Assembly: GCF_047496725.1 (NCBI RefSeq)
Contig: NC_132981.1
Location: forward strand, 3,106,001 to 3,170,000
Direction: 5' to 3'
DNA length: 64,000 nt
Source: Anoplolepis gracilipes
Taxonomy: Eukaryota; Arthropoda; Insecta; Hymenoptera; Formicidae
Each line of letters starts with the position of its first letter. The stretch's first letter is position 1. A program made the position numbers and the translations under genes. Below the pieces are notes generated by a model. That model did not search any database. It was given only the letters and a program-made list of their open reading frames with translations, and was not told the origin of the DNA. Positions 22,160-33,619 of this stretch are shown here, piece by piece.

Positions 22160-22830
22160 CTAACACGTTGCACAGAATATCGATATAATAGTTATCAAAA
22201 ATTTTGATAAAAAGATATTAAAGTTCTTTTGCTTCTTTTCGGACATTTAAAGATATTTTTAATATCAAAAGAGAAAAGAGAAGAGACAGAGTTTTCATTT
22301 TAAACTATAAATTATAACAAGCTTATAAACATTTTAATAAATAGATTAAAAATATTATATATACATAAAGAAAATTATAATTATATAATTGATGTTGTGT
22401 TTAATATTTACCATTAATATGCATTACTAGCGCAGTTTAATACAACATGTTACTTAAATATTTATATACACGATGATAAGCATTATTATATCGTGCTTGA
22501 CAGAGGCGGAATATTTTTTTTCTTAGACTTCCGTAGGATACGTTGTAAATAACTTTAATAAACTTTCAATCACGTAGAACATTTGATAGGCTATTTTTTC
22601 GTTCGACCTTTTTCTGAGCAAAATATGTTGAGATAACCTTTCTAAAAGGTTTCTCTAAAAAAAAGTTTATAAAAAAATAAATAAGATTGTCTATTCGCAT
22701 TTATTATCACTTTACGTCACAAACGCTTTCCATCTTTTTAAGTGACGTTCTTAATAATACTCCTCTTGTCTAAAATGGAATAAAATTGAAAGTCTAGTCG
22801 CGATCGATTGTCATGTTTTCAATAGCGCAA
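22160..22830. other. AT-rich spacer, nothing recognised
   Basis: About 670 bp of AT-rich DNA without a long frame, simple repeat or clear inverted repeat. Confidence 0.6.
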
Positions 22831-22839
22831 TCGCATGTT

Positions 22840-23640
22840 GCTAGCTGCCGATATTAAGGGTCATCAACACCTAGGCAACGCCGTCAGGATCATTAAGAGC
22901 AAGTGACGGCGCGTTTCAAGTTTCGAGCGTACAAGCCAGGTGGATGACCGCAGCTCGGCAGCGAGGGTTGACGACTCGCGCCGAAGGAAAAATCCGGAAG
23001 CCGGATGGCCGGGGAGGGTGAGAAAGAGGAGGGTTGACGTATACGGCTAGGGCGCCGCAGACCATCACAAGCGCGCTAGGCTAGGCTTATTTCTCTCTGG
23101 CCCTCGCAGCCTGACCCTCCCCTGCCTACCCCGCTGCTCTCCCGACGGTCTCCCTCTGTCTCTCTATTTTTTTCATCCCCCCAGAAGGATGAGTCTCCAG
23201 CGGGGTGGAGTCACCCACGCCCACGCAGGCCGAGCCGGTAGGCCTACCCCAACGTAACTCGCAGTGCGTATATCTACCCTTTAGGCCGGCAGCCACCCCC
23301 GATCTAGGCGACGTATAGGGGGCGTGTACGTGCCCCTGCCTGCCTGCGACGGTCAGGTTTGCTAGTCCTGGCAGGTTGCACGTGCAACCTTTTGTATCGC
23401 AGGTTAACCGAGAGGGACTAGACGAAAGGGGTGGCACACTTTTTCGTTACTAAGGGCGGAAAACTGTCGGTGGGAAATAGTGGGCAAGAGTCTCGTATGT
23501 ATATCGGCAGAAAGAAGAAAATATTGACTCCGCTGGACCGCGAATTGGAAAATCCACGCCTGGACGGAAGTGCGTGCGATTTTCGACATGAGTTCTAGGT
23601 CACCCGGGAATGCGAAGGGTGGCCAGCGTGTTTGCTCGCG
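22840..23640. promoter_or_regulatory. CpG-rich complex block, candidate regulatory or exonic DNA
   Basis: This block is unusual in the window because it is GC-rich without an internal microsatellite. It holds CCTAGGCAAC near 22870, GC-rich words such as GCCGAGCCGG (23229-23238), and a 103-codon minus-strand frame (23126-23437) rich in Cys, Gly, Thr and Ser that I do not recognise. The high complexity and retained CpG suggest functional constraint, but the sequence does not show whether it is a promoter, enhancer or exon. Confidence 0.3.
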
Positions 23641-23659
23641 GTGAGTGGTTTCGCCACGT

Positions 23660-24450
23660 GCCGAGAAATATCAAACGACAGAGAAAGGTAAATCTTTTCC
23701 CGTAATCGATGCCATTGTACATAAAACGAGAAAACACATTGAAACATGCGATCGATCAATATAAAATATAAATATCTTGTAGTACCTTATTAATATCTTA
23801 TAATTAAGTAGAAACTGACAGTCAATGAATTATCGCTCCTAGTAAAGTTACCAAGATTGTTAATGACTACAATCGCAAGCTATCACTCTAATTTTCTAAT
23901 TCTTTCGATTTCATTTCGTGAGATTTCGTAGTAAATTTTTAAGAATTTTTCCGCAAACGTAAATTCTTTGATGTTTATATTGCGATATATCGTTATTGCA
24001 ATGGATAAGAGAGGTGCTCGACCTTTATTTAATCTCGATTCACTACAGAATTTTATCAAATATCTTAGATTTTATTTCTTTTATATGCAATATATCTCGA
24101 AAGAGAATCTCGAATGTCGATATATTCTACGAACACGATCCGCATCTTATTGACTTTCTTTACACGAATAAGAAAAAGAATATAAGTAGATATATTGTTT
24201 CTATTTGTGTGTTATTGCACACGCGAGATCTTAATATAACAAACAAAACCTTTTGAAAGAACTTGCAGTTTAACTTGTTAGAGATGCTGTCAATATGTAT
24301 ATAATCTTGCAATAAATATACGCATGAATGGCTAAAGACCAGTTTTAAACGATGCGATTACATTTTATTGCGTAATTTAAAAAGCAAGCCGGCTATCTCA
24401 ATTTCTAAAAAGACGACAGATTGTAAAGTAATTATGTTAATCAAAATTAT
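23660..24450. other. AT-rich spacer, nothing recognised
   Basis: AT-rich sequence with two overlapping small plus-strand frames (23968-24256) of Ile/Tyr/Lys-rich composition, as expected by chance in AT-rich DNA. Confidence 0.6.
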
Positions 24451-24962
24451 CAGGACATCTATTCAAATCTTGTGAACAAATTCCCTGAAAATTCTTCAGG
24501 TAATTTTTCAGGTATTTTTGTTCAAAATTCCAAGTAAAGAGAATATTTTTAACATTTTTTGGTGCAATTTTCTAAAATCAATTTTTTATTGTACGCATTG
24601 TCTAACACGCTCTTCACTCATATCAAGGCAGAGCCATTTAAATTTCAACTGCTAGATTTATAAATATTGAAAAAAAACTGAATAGCTTTCCTTAAGATAA
24701 ACATTTTTAACGCTTATAACATTTTCATTTTTAATACTAAAAGTTAAAGAGATATTATGTCCTACATATTCAATATTTTGTCAAGGCATTGGAATATATG
24801 TATGTATAAAGAACGATAGATATATATTAATAAAATTATCGAAGAGAGAATTATTCAAAAAATTGTCCGACTTCCAATAAAATTCTCTCATTTCTCCAAG
24901 TACAACAAAAATTCCCTGAGAATTCCAGATTTTCCATGTTTTTCCACAGAGTATACACTCTG
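24451..24962 (+). mobile_element. family B ~500-bp MITE-like element, copy 2
   Basis: It begins CAGGACATCTATTCAAATC and ends TTTTTCCACAGAGTATACACTCTG. The reverse complement of the end, CAGAGTGTATACTCTG, is an imperfect inverted match to the start. Internal blocks shared with the other copies include GGTATTTTTGTTCAAAATTC, AAATTTCAACTGCTAGATTT and AATTCCAGATTTTCCATG. It is flanked by ATTAT on both sides, an exact 5-bp direct repeat consistent with a target-site duplication. No coding sequence is present. Confidence 0.8.
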
Positions 24963-25049
24963 ATTATGCTTTCGCTGGTCAACATTTTCGCGCGATTTAC
25001 ATTCAAGACATCGAATACAGATAATTCAGGCAACGATTGAGCATGATTC

Positions 25050-26300
25050 ATTTGTTCTGAACAGGTTTATATTCGCGGGAGAGATGAATTGTTGGCGTCG
25101 TCAAACGTTAATCACAGGCAACGATATCGGCGAATAATTCATCCTTGCCCCTCTCTCACCGCGATGAATTATGCACGCGCTTCTCATAAGCGGCAAACGA
25201 GAGTAAACTCCGATTAGTCTTTTGCACCTGATCCCGTTTTATCTCCCGATCGTGGCAACGGCCTCGCTCGAGAGAGCCACCGCTGCTGGATCGCCATCGT
25301 CCTGGCGGTTCGCACGTCTGACATCTCAATTCCCCCTCCAGAAGCGCACATATATTCGATACATCTCTCTATTTGCGTATAAATATTAATAAACGTCCGC
25401 GGCTGCTTCTAATCTCGCGCCTACCCTCTATCAAAGATTGTCCTTTACTTTGGCAGCGGTTAATTCCAGTTCAAGTTAAATCACACGTGTTTTCTTCATC
25501 GCGTTGCCTGTCACGATTTTTCTCTCATCTCCAGAGAGATGTTCTTAATCCGTCATTATAAATAAAAGACCGACTTTAAGTTAAGATTTCATCTAAGTCA
25601 CTTTTGATGCTTGTCTTGAACGAATCTAAGTATTTTAAATAATTTTTTAACTTGTATTTTAATTTTTAATTTTCAACAAGTTTTTGTAATAGATATTGCA
25701 ATTTAGTAAATATATATTTTTTTCTTTTAATTAGAAATAAAACGAGAAATCTCCTAACGATTACATGTATCTTCTTAAGTATTTATTAATCTAGATATGA
25801 GAGAAATATTACATATTCGCTTTATAATCTCCAACTAATATCTTTTTAACGATATACTTACGTTGACACATGGAATAGGATACGCCGACTGTTTGAACTA
25901 ATGCTAGAGGGATAAAATTAACACTTCTCTTTAAAATGGCCATTCCAGCAGCGCACACTCGCTCGACCCGTCTTGTTCCTTTCCATTATGAACGGAAGGC
26001 CGTGGCCGAGTGGATGCGGTGCGCGCGGAACAGGTGCCAACCGGTTCGAGAAAGCTTCGCCCTGCCAATAAGTGCGCTCACCCTTCTTCCCGCGAGACAG
26101 GTGGACCGACCGGTGCATCGTTGATTCTGTCTCTACGCGAAACAGAGTCTCGCGACATCGTGCAATTTCAGGGAGACCCAAGTAAGTTTCGTTCACTAGT
26201 TCTGTACCAGAGTATTCAAATTTTCACTATACTGACCGAACGAATCGTACCTCGCTTCTCATCTTTATTCATCTTTTTAAGAAAATATTCAGGAATCTCG
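25050..26300. other. spacer with GC-balanced patches, nothing recognised
   Basis: GC-balanced patches at 25060-25340 and 25930-26170 alternate with AT-rich DNA. Short overlapping frames on both strands at 25918-26303 are not recognised. A tRNA-like pair of internal promoter words at 26003-26051 is discussed as a finding. Confidence 0.45.
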
Positions 26301-26305
26301 TAAGC

Positions 26306-26340
26306 AAAAAAAAAAAAATATATATATATATATATATATG
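26306..26340. repeat. poly(A)-(TA)n compound repeat
   Basis: Thirteen A are followed by about 11 TA units. Such compounds often form at the tail of old retroposed sequences, but no target duplication is seen. Confidence 0.9.
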
Positions 26341-26399
26341 TAAAACATTCATATATAGTTATATCATCTAGTTGTATAAAAGAAAAAAACTTACCATTT

Positions 26400-27640
26400 G
26401 TAATTATAAAATGATGAGTAGTATTATAAATTCTTATTATTATTGAAATAAATGAAGCTTGTCGCGCTTAGCGAGCAGTGACTGAAAGCGAACGATGTAC
26501 TCTTGTTTATGTATTTATGCGCGAGCTATGCAATTAACGTGAAAATACTTACTTACGCGATAATGTTCGCGAAACGTTTTTATCGTCGTCGGTAATGAGG
26601 CTCGTTAAGTATTGAGCATATTTGTAAATAACGATCGAATATCAAAACCATATAAGCGGGATTCCCCATAATTCGATTTACATTTGTTATGCATTCCGTT
26701 ACGTTTTCCCCGATGCATATACACATATACATATACATGCACATATGCGTGCACTCGTCGAGCCGACGATGACTCGTATCATCCAAAAATGATTGCCTGT
26801 GAAAACTTGGCGTATCCCGGACTAAACGAAAATCAAAATTGTGTATACCAATTGCGTCCGTAATTGAATTAAAAACTAATTACTTGCCAAACGACGCAGC
26901 GTTTGTACGTATGTATACGTGCTACTCTCATCGGGGACCGACATGATATCGATCGTCGGAGAGAATAATTATCCGTCACAATGATATCCGACCAAATCAT
27001 CGAGTACCAAAATCGTGTAATCGTCACGTTAACCATGTATATTGCGCCTTAAACAATTTCGAGCATAATAGGCTCGAAATCAATCGAGTAACGTTAAAAG
27101 TTCTAAACAATTATATATTGTTATACGTCAATATAACATGAAATACCACTCGCCAATTAAGCGTGAAATCATGAGCATGAATGCAATTTGTATTAAATAT
27201 TACTGGCGCTCACATATTAGTTCTAACCATTTCTACACCAAAATATATCTTTTTTCAATTAAATCTCGCGATATTATTGTTCCACAATATTGTATAAATG
27301 TTCAATATGTATATATTAATATTGTTTTAATTTATACGTTTATAATATAATTAATTATTAATGTAAAAATTATTATATATGATGTTTTCGAATATTTTGG
27401 ATCTCCCATCAATGGAATTTAAATGCTTTTAAAATGCATTGTCCTCTGCGCGAAAGAAACTCAGTCACTTGAAAATGGATTCGCAAAAGGGCATATATAG
27501 GGTTATCTTTTTCCCCTATCACGCAGGCGGTCGACGTCGATACGCCTACGTTAAAATATTTATAAGACGTGTCAGATTACACGCTTTCGAGACTACAGGA
27601 ACCTCTCATCCAAAGTTGAAAGAAATAAAAGGGAATAATT
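26400..27640. other. AT-rich spacer, nothing recognised
   Basis: A small perfect inverted repeat ATTTCGAGC/GCTCGAAAT with a 7-nt loop lies at 27056-27080. The small frames are chance-like. Confidence 0.5.
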
Positions 27641-27650
27641 TTATCAAAGA

Positions 27651-27701
<51 letters not shown>
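27651..27701. repeat. (TG)n(TA)n(TG)n compound microsatellite
   Basis: About 19 bp of TG, 17 bp of TA and 15 bp of TG, arranged symmetrically. The purine-pyrimidine alternation is continuous over 50 bp, which favours Z-DNA or cruciform structure. Confidence 0.95.
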
Positions 27702-27924
27702 TTTTGCGGCAAAACATGGATTTGTATCAATTCTGATATGCGATACGCAAGCTGTTTTACCTTTTCGTCTATTATTATATCATTTGTTATCAAATGTAAA
27801 ATAATTAACATAGTAAAATATTAAACCGCTATTATAACTAAATAATAAAGTAATGTTATTGTGTATAAAATCAATAAATAAAAATTATTTGTAACACAAA
27901 ACAACAATTTAATATATTATTTAA

Positions 27925-28427
27925 CAAGATATCTACTCAAATCTTGTTTGAAAAAATTTCTGAAAAATCCCTGATTTTCTAGATATTTTTGTTCAAAATT
28001 CCAGATAAAAAAAATATTTTAAGAATTTTTGTTGCACTTTTTTAACATAAATTTTTCTTTTTTTTTTTTTTTGTATACGATTTCTATGTTTTTCATTCAT
28101 ACAAAGGAAAAATACAGAGCCTTTTAAGTTTCAAGAGCTAGATTTATAAATATACTGAAAAAACTGAATAATTTTCAAAAGCATTTTTTACTGCATATTC
28201 AATATTATATTAAGATGCTGAATATATTAAACAATCATAAATATATTTCAAACATAATTCGCTCTTGGCTTGTCGATTGTTTACAATATAAAAGCAAAAT
28301 GATCAAAGGGAGAATTTAAAAAAAAAATTCGCCGAGTCCCAGTAGAATTCCATGGAAAATTCTCTGATTTTTCTAGGTACAAAAGAAATCCCCAAGAATT
28401 CCAGGTTTTTCCAGAGAATAGACCCTG
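27925..28427 (+). mobile_element. family B ~500-bp MITE-like element, copy 3
   Basis: It begins CAAGATATCTACTCAAATC and ends GGTTTTTCCAGAGAATAGACCCTG, whose reverse complement CAGGGTCTATTC matches the family end. Shared internal blocks include AGATATTTTTGTTCAAAATT, AAGTTTCAAGAGCTAGATTT, GATCAAAGGGAGAATTTAAA and CCCAAGAATTCCAGG. The flanks are TTTAA and TTTAG, a 4-of-5 match at the same relative position as the exact ATTAT repeat of copy 2. It is non-coding. Confidence 0.8.
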
Positions 28428-28798
28428 TTTAGTACATAATTAAACGGCGCGGAAATAATATCAAAGAATTCTCGAATTTTACAGAAGAAATTTCCAACGT
28501 ACAGCCTGTCGCCGAGTGCACGAAAGCACGTTTCGCACAGGTATACCTGCGCTCGCTTCGCGATGATGACGGTTCCTCGAGTGCGGCCCGCGTGAGAAGA
28601 TAGGTTGGCACGGTGTGTGCAATTTTCGCGCCATGTAAACGGACCTCTCACGTAACACATGCTCCGCACGCATACGCATCGACCCCCCCACCTCCCCCTG
28701 CCGATTCTACTCTTCGCGCTTTCATCCTATTCTTCTCGTGGCCCTTCTCTCGCCCGCGGTTCTCCCGCGGTTACACCGTGAACGCGCGAGAAGAGAAA

Positions 28799-28830
28799 CG
28801 TCGTCGTCGTCGTCGTCGTCGTCGTTGTCG
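28799..28830. repeat. (CGT)9 trinucleotide repeat
   Basis: A CGT/ACG array with one TTG interruption. It reads as poly-Arg on the plus strand and poly-Thr on the minus strand. Confidence 0.93.
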
Positions 28831-29047
28831 ATGTGACAATCGCGCGTACAACGATGGAGGACGCAGAACGATGCACCGGTCGGTAGAGAAGGATGCGAGC
28901 GACGAGGACGGAGCGAGCCGTTATTTTTATAGCGTTACGGTAGGTTAAAGCCGCGTCCGACCAACCGACGTACCACACCATGCCCAACCTAACCCGGGTT
29001 AGTCGGGACTATCTATCTGTCTCTACTCTTCGCCCTTCGTCGTCGGG

Positions 29048-29049
<2 letters not shown>

Positions 29050-29081
<32 letters not shown>

Positions 29082-29136
29082 GCCCCGTCATCCCCTTTTT
29101 CGCTCTCTGTCTCTCTCTCTCTCTCTCTCTCCCTCT
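29050..29136. repeat. two (CT)n arrays
   Basis: Two CT runs (29051-29080 and 29104-29131) separated by a short C/T-rich linker. Confidence 0.95.
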
Positions 29137-29499
29137 TCAAAGCACGCCGTGCACGCGCTCCTCCTCTCCTTTCCGCCAAGCTTCCGAGGGCTCCGCGCGC
29201 ATTTATAATGCACGCAAAATTTCATGCAGAGGCGCTTCGCCTGCCTTCCAATCCTTTGATAACACGCTGTTTGCGTGCGCTCGCGCGCACGCGCATGTGT
29301 GTGCGTGTGTATGTGTGCACGCCGGTCCGGTAGCTCGACTGTGTACGCGACTATATTTAAAAGCGCCCGAGAGAGCACCCGTTGCCGTTGTTGCCCTTCT
29401 CGCTCTCGTCCCCCTGAGCATCCGCGTCTCTCTCACTGGCCGCCTGCCTCCGCTTCGGCCCTTCGCTTCTACACTCTTTAACTCTTTCCCCCTTCCAAC

Positions 29500-29530
29500 A
29501 CATACACACACACACACACACACATACATA
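29500..29530. repeat. (CA)n microsatellite
   Basis: About 12 CA units with ATA edges in GC-rich DNA. More CA/TG-rich patches occur at 29285-29320 and 29670-29730. Confidence 0.93.
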
Positions 29531-29959
29531 ATCTCTCTTTCTCTCTCCCTCCCTCTCGCGAGATGGGCAGCGCGCGACAACTTCCGGTGGCCGGGCAGCA
29601 CGCTTCCACGATCGAGATGCGTCTCTCTCTCGTCAAGTGGCTTCTCGAAAAAATATCCCTCTCGACACACATGCACAGACACGCCGATACGTAAACATAC
29701 GCGCATGCACGCACACATACACACATGTGTGAACACAGTGTGAATCGCGGGCTGCCTCTTTTTTTCCCCCTCCCCCCCCTCTCTCTCTCTCTTTCTCGCT
29801 CCCGCCGATCGCGCTGTGCGCATCTCCCGTCTCCTTTTTGCGATGCGCTCGCACGCACGCGCACACAGGGAGGGCTCGTTGCTTTTTTTCCGCGGCTTTT
29901 TGCAGTCTTTTTATAGGCAATGAGCGAGTGGTTAGATGAACTCCGCGCGATAAGCAGGG

Positions 29960-30478
29960 CATGGGTAAATTCGAATCATCGCGCCGCTGGCTGCTGCCTG
30001 GCTGGGCTCAGCTCGAGTCGCGATCATCAGTTTGGGGGATGACTTTCGGATACACTTCGAACAAGGATGAATGATCTACGATAATATTCGATTCTCTAAT
30101 TTAGTCATAAAATCGTAGATGGGATTGTGAAACTTGAATGCAATAATCATTATTGCTTTCTCTATCGATGATGCGAGAACCATAGGCACATCTTGTTAGA
30201 GAGATGTAACAAAGAGATGAAATAGATGTATTGTGCAAGAAAAATATTTAATGTATCTAACTGTCAGAGCGTGTTTAAAAAACGTCGCCTATGTAAACGT
30301 AGTGCCTTCATTGTTTATCTCTTCTAACGAAGGTACTTGAGTACTGAGAATTGTTTTACGAGCAGCAAAGATTTAAATTATCATATAAATCGGTAATGAA
30401 ATTTAGTACTGCTTACGTGAACAAACGGAGTTTAATGAAGCCCAAGATTTTTAACTTATGCCAATCCCGCGTTAAATA
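29960..30478. other. AT-balanced spacer, nothing recognised
   Basis: About 500 bp without a long frame or repeat, up to the left end of the foldback element. Confidence 0.6.
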
Positions 30479-30480
30479 TA

Positions 30481-31171
30481 AGGTGAATCTAAATATAAGT
30501 GCGAAAAATTTTAAGAGATGATTCTTTGTCGAAAGTTAAGCGCGAGGTCTTTATAAACATATATATCCCTCTCTGAGTTAGAGGAAAAATTAGGTTTTTT
30601 CTAATTTTGTGGATAAGTTAAAAAAATGAAATTTGGTGGAGATTTTCTATTAATAATAAGGATACTTATTATTTTTTTTTCAATTTCCTGCATCGTAACC
30701 TATGCCATTTAGCATTGTACTGTGCATGATAACATACTTAATTTTTTTACTTGAAAACTATTGATTTTACGAAAAAAATAAGAGAAGTAAAAAAGTTTTC
30801 AAAAGAATAAAGCTTTCCAACGCATATTTTCATATAATCACATTCCAAACCGTTAAAAAGTTTGGATAAAAAATTAAACAAGCATTGTTAGTTTCATCCC
30901 CTTATAACGATACGGGAGGATTAAAAAAATATTAATAAATATCCTTTTTACTAGTATTACTATTAAAAAAATATTCACCAAATTTCAAATGTTTTTTAAT
31001 TGTCCTAAATTTAAAAGAAAAAGTAAAAACCTAATTTTCACTTTCTTTTTTTAAAGGAGTGTAACTCCTCAAGAAGAGATATGAAAGTATACGTTTATAT
31101 AAAAAAGATCTCCCTTAATTTTCGATAAAGAATCATGTCCTAAAATTTTTCAAATTACTTAGAATCATCCT
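30481..31171. mobile_element. foldback (long-TIR) transposon-like element, ~690 bp
   Basis: The left end AGGTGAATCTAAATATAAGT and the reverse complement of the right end, AGGATGATTCTAAGTAATTT, start arms that stay alignable for over 200 bp. Shared blocks include GAAAAATTTTA, GATTCTTT(G/A)TCGAAA, a TTAAGxGxGA(G/T)xTCTTT block, AAATTAGGTTTTT and GAAATTTGGTG. The middle ~200 bp (30690-30900) is the only part clearly outside the arms. No protein is encoded. This is typical of non-autonomous long-TIR elements. The superfamily cannot be named from sequence alone, and no clear target duplication is visible. Confidence 0.78.
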
Positions 31172-31509
31172 GCATACCATCAATTAATGTTACACATCTT
31201 TTTTAATCAACAGCTTTTGAGAGACTATTTTTTTTTTATACAAGCCTCGTATCTCAGACGGTGGCGAAATAATTAATACCTATTAGTCTTGCAGAGAGAC
31301 AGCCGTAAACACAAATCTTATTACGAATCTCTCGATGCGTAGAGAGATATTAATGAGACCATGAAACCTCCGTGCCTGCTGCGAGAGCTGCGTTTTATCA
31401 AAACGTTCCACACCACGGCGTGCGTAATCCACGAGAGTTGAATCGTACGTGGCACGTGTCCGCAGTTGTTCTCTGGCAATTCCGGTCTCACTCTTCCTCT
31501 CGTTTCGCC

Positions 31510-31560
31510 TCTCTTTCTCTCTTTCTTTCTTTCTCTCTCTCTCTCTCTCTCTCTTCTCTA
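31510..31560. repeat. (CT)n-rich array
   Basis: Mixed CTTT and CT units with about 22 bp of pure CT (31534-31555), 60 bp before a longer CT array. Confidence 0.93.
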
Positions 31561-31615
31561 CTCTACTCTCGCCTTGCATCGCAGAACCTCCCACGCTACT
31601 CGGTAGCTCATCTTC

Positions 31616-31618
<3 letters not shown>

Positions 31619-31676
<58 letters not shown>

Positions 31677-31680
31677 TTCT
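31619..31680. repeat. (CT)n microsatellite, ~60 bp
   Basis: About 25 CT units, one TG interruption near 31668, then CTCTCTTT. Confidence 0.97.
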
Positions 31681-31699
31681 CGTTCTTCATGACCCTTGA

Positions 31700-32640
31700 T
31701 TGACAAGCGTTTATTTTGCACTACGCGCTCGACGATCGATGAAATCCCATCGCTGCCGAAATGGAAATGTATATACATATCGGAAATGGCCAATTAATCC
31801 TGCACGTGCGGCAGGTGGATTTCGATACTGGCAATGAAGCGAATGCGTAAAAAAACGGGCCAGCTTTCCGCCGGATTAAAACTGCATCAATGCGTTAAAC
31901 ACAGGCCACGAAGTTTGTAAACGAAAAAACCCAATCGTATACTATACATATATGTACAGTGACATAAAAATAAAACATTACTCACACAGTTGAGTCTACT
32001 ATTGTTTGTTGTATTCTCGCTGCTTACATTTAATTTATAGTTTGAAATTGTGCAATGTTAATCTAACATTTTTAATTTAAACTGCGATAGATATTATATG
32101 TATGAGTGTATGCGTAAGGGATATAGACGGAAAAATAATTACATGAATAATTTTCATTATGTAAGCACTAATTTCCGACATGATAAAATTTCCAACTCGA
32201 TGCCAAAAAAATGTGTTGCAATTGTTTATAAGATATAGTACAAATATATAAATAGCATCTCCGTTTCTTATATATTTCAAAGAAAACGCAAGACCTTAAC
32301 AATAGAAAAGTGAATCTTCTCGCGGTATCTATTTTTGACACTTATTGTAAAAACCTCTTTTACGTCATCATTCAATCAAAGTGTCTAAAGAACTGTTTCG
32401 CGCCGCTCGACAGATTATTCCGAGAGACGTGACATTCACGCTGCAACAAGGCCGCGTATCTCTCGACACGCTAACGCGTCGTATAAAACGCGCGACAAGC
32501 CGCTGCCAATGAGTTAATTAAGCGCGGAGTCTCGTCTTAACGCGATTACCTGTGTAACGGCTTTTAATTATTCGCACGCCGTCTCGCGCGTTTTCGGCGA
32601 CGTATAATCAACCGATGCTTCGTCTCTCAAAAGGAGAGAA
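31700..32640. other. AT-rich spacer, nothing recognised
   Basis: About 940 bp. A slightly GC-richer patch lies at 32400-32560. No long frame, hairpin or repeat is evident. Confidence 0.55.
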
Positions 32641-32665
32641 GAAAAAGAGGGGGAGAGAAAGAAAG

Positions 32666-32670
<5 letters not shown>

Positions 32671-32713
<43 letters not shown>
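32671..32713. repeat. (GA)n microsatellite
   Basis: About 43 bp of GA with one AA interruption, preceded by a purine-rich segment. Confidence 0.95.
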
Positions 32714-33007
32714 TGTGTACTGATAACGGAGAGTTTCGTCTAAATTGCTCGTTTTTCAATTATTCATCAACCTCTTTCATCCCCCTCATCAACCTCTTGG
32801 TCCGCACTCGCTTGCCAACACTTTTCACACTATACCGACACGGTTTCCGTCAGCATCCTCCCCTCCCTTCTCAATCACCACTCGCCCAGCTCGGCGGCAG
32901 CATCCTCTCATCCTCCTCCTTCTCCTCTCGTTTATTTCCCTCGTTTTCCCGGAATTGAAGTGTACCATCTACACCCACGACGGCCTACCTCCATTATGCA
33001 TCGGCCT

Positions 33008-33059
33008 CGACAACGACGGCCACGACCACGACGAGGACGACGACGACGACGACGACGAG
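33008..33059. repeat. (CGA)n trinucleotide repeat
   Basis: An imperfect then perfect CGA/GAC array. It reads as poly-Asp in a plus-strand frame, which is not otherwise protein-like. Confidence 0.93.
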
Positions 33060-33207
33060 AGGGACCTCAATGCAAAACGCGCGCCGACATTTAATTCAGT
33101 TCAGTTCAGCACCGCGTGGTATTTCGCGCTCGGTGGCGGCTCGCGTAGTGATGTTCCATTAAAACCCGAGACAATAACCTGACAGGTCTGATCGGCACAT
33201 CTCCAGC

Positions 33208-33208
<1 letters not shown>

Positions 33209-33273
<65 letters not shown>
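33209..33273. repeat. (CT)n microsatellite, ~65 bp
   Basis: About 31 CT units. It opens a GC-balanced block (33274-33600) that ends in purine-rich DNA. Confidence 0.97.
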
Positions 33274-33274
<1 letters not shown>

Positions 33275-33619
33275 GGCTTCGTACACACGGCCGCTGCGGC
33301 AGCTGCTCTCCGTCGCTATAACGGAAGAGCGGAGGCTGCCGCTGTCTACCGAGAAACTGACTTCCGGCCTCCGACCGCCATCGACTCTCGCGGCCGGATT
33401 AAGAGATCGGAGAGTGTGAGGGGGAGGGGGGAAAGAGAAGGAGTGAGAATTGAGAGAGAAAGAGAGAGATAGATAGAGAGGCGAAACGTGTAGTTTAGAG
33501 TTTCGAGAGTGTCGCTCAACGTTTTGTCGTACGTTTGTCGACACCGGTTTTGTTCTCCACGGCCGACCGCGAACCAGGTCAGCGATTTCGAGCGAGCGTG
33601 AACCTTTTAACGGAGGAAA

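Larger units (their letters stand above)
28480..29480. promoter_or_regulatory. GC/CpG-rich block with CT arrays, candidate regulatory DNA
   Basis: About 1 kb of CpG-rich sequence contains a (CGT)9 run (28799-28830), a perfect 12-bp palindrome TAACCCGGGTTA (28990-29001) and CT arrays. Frames of 97-117 codons on both strands overlap and are Arg/Ser/Leu-rich. No domain or splice pattern supports coding. Confidence 0.3.

Noticed and set aside
29600..29900. Possible CA/TG-rich regulatory stem near 29.7 kb
   Set aside because: Only short alternating CA/TG patches in GC-rich DNA, with no defined structure beyond the microsatellites.
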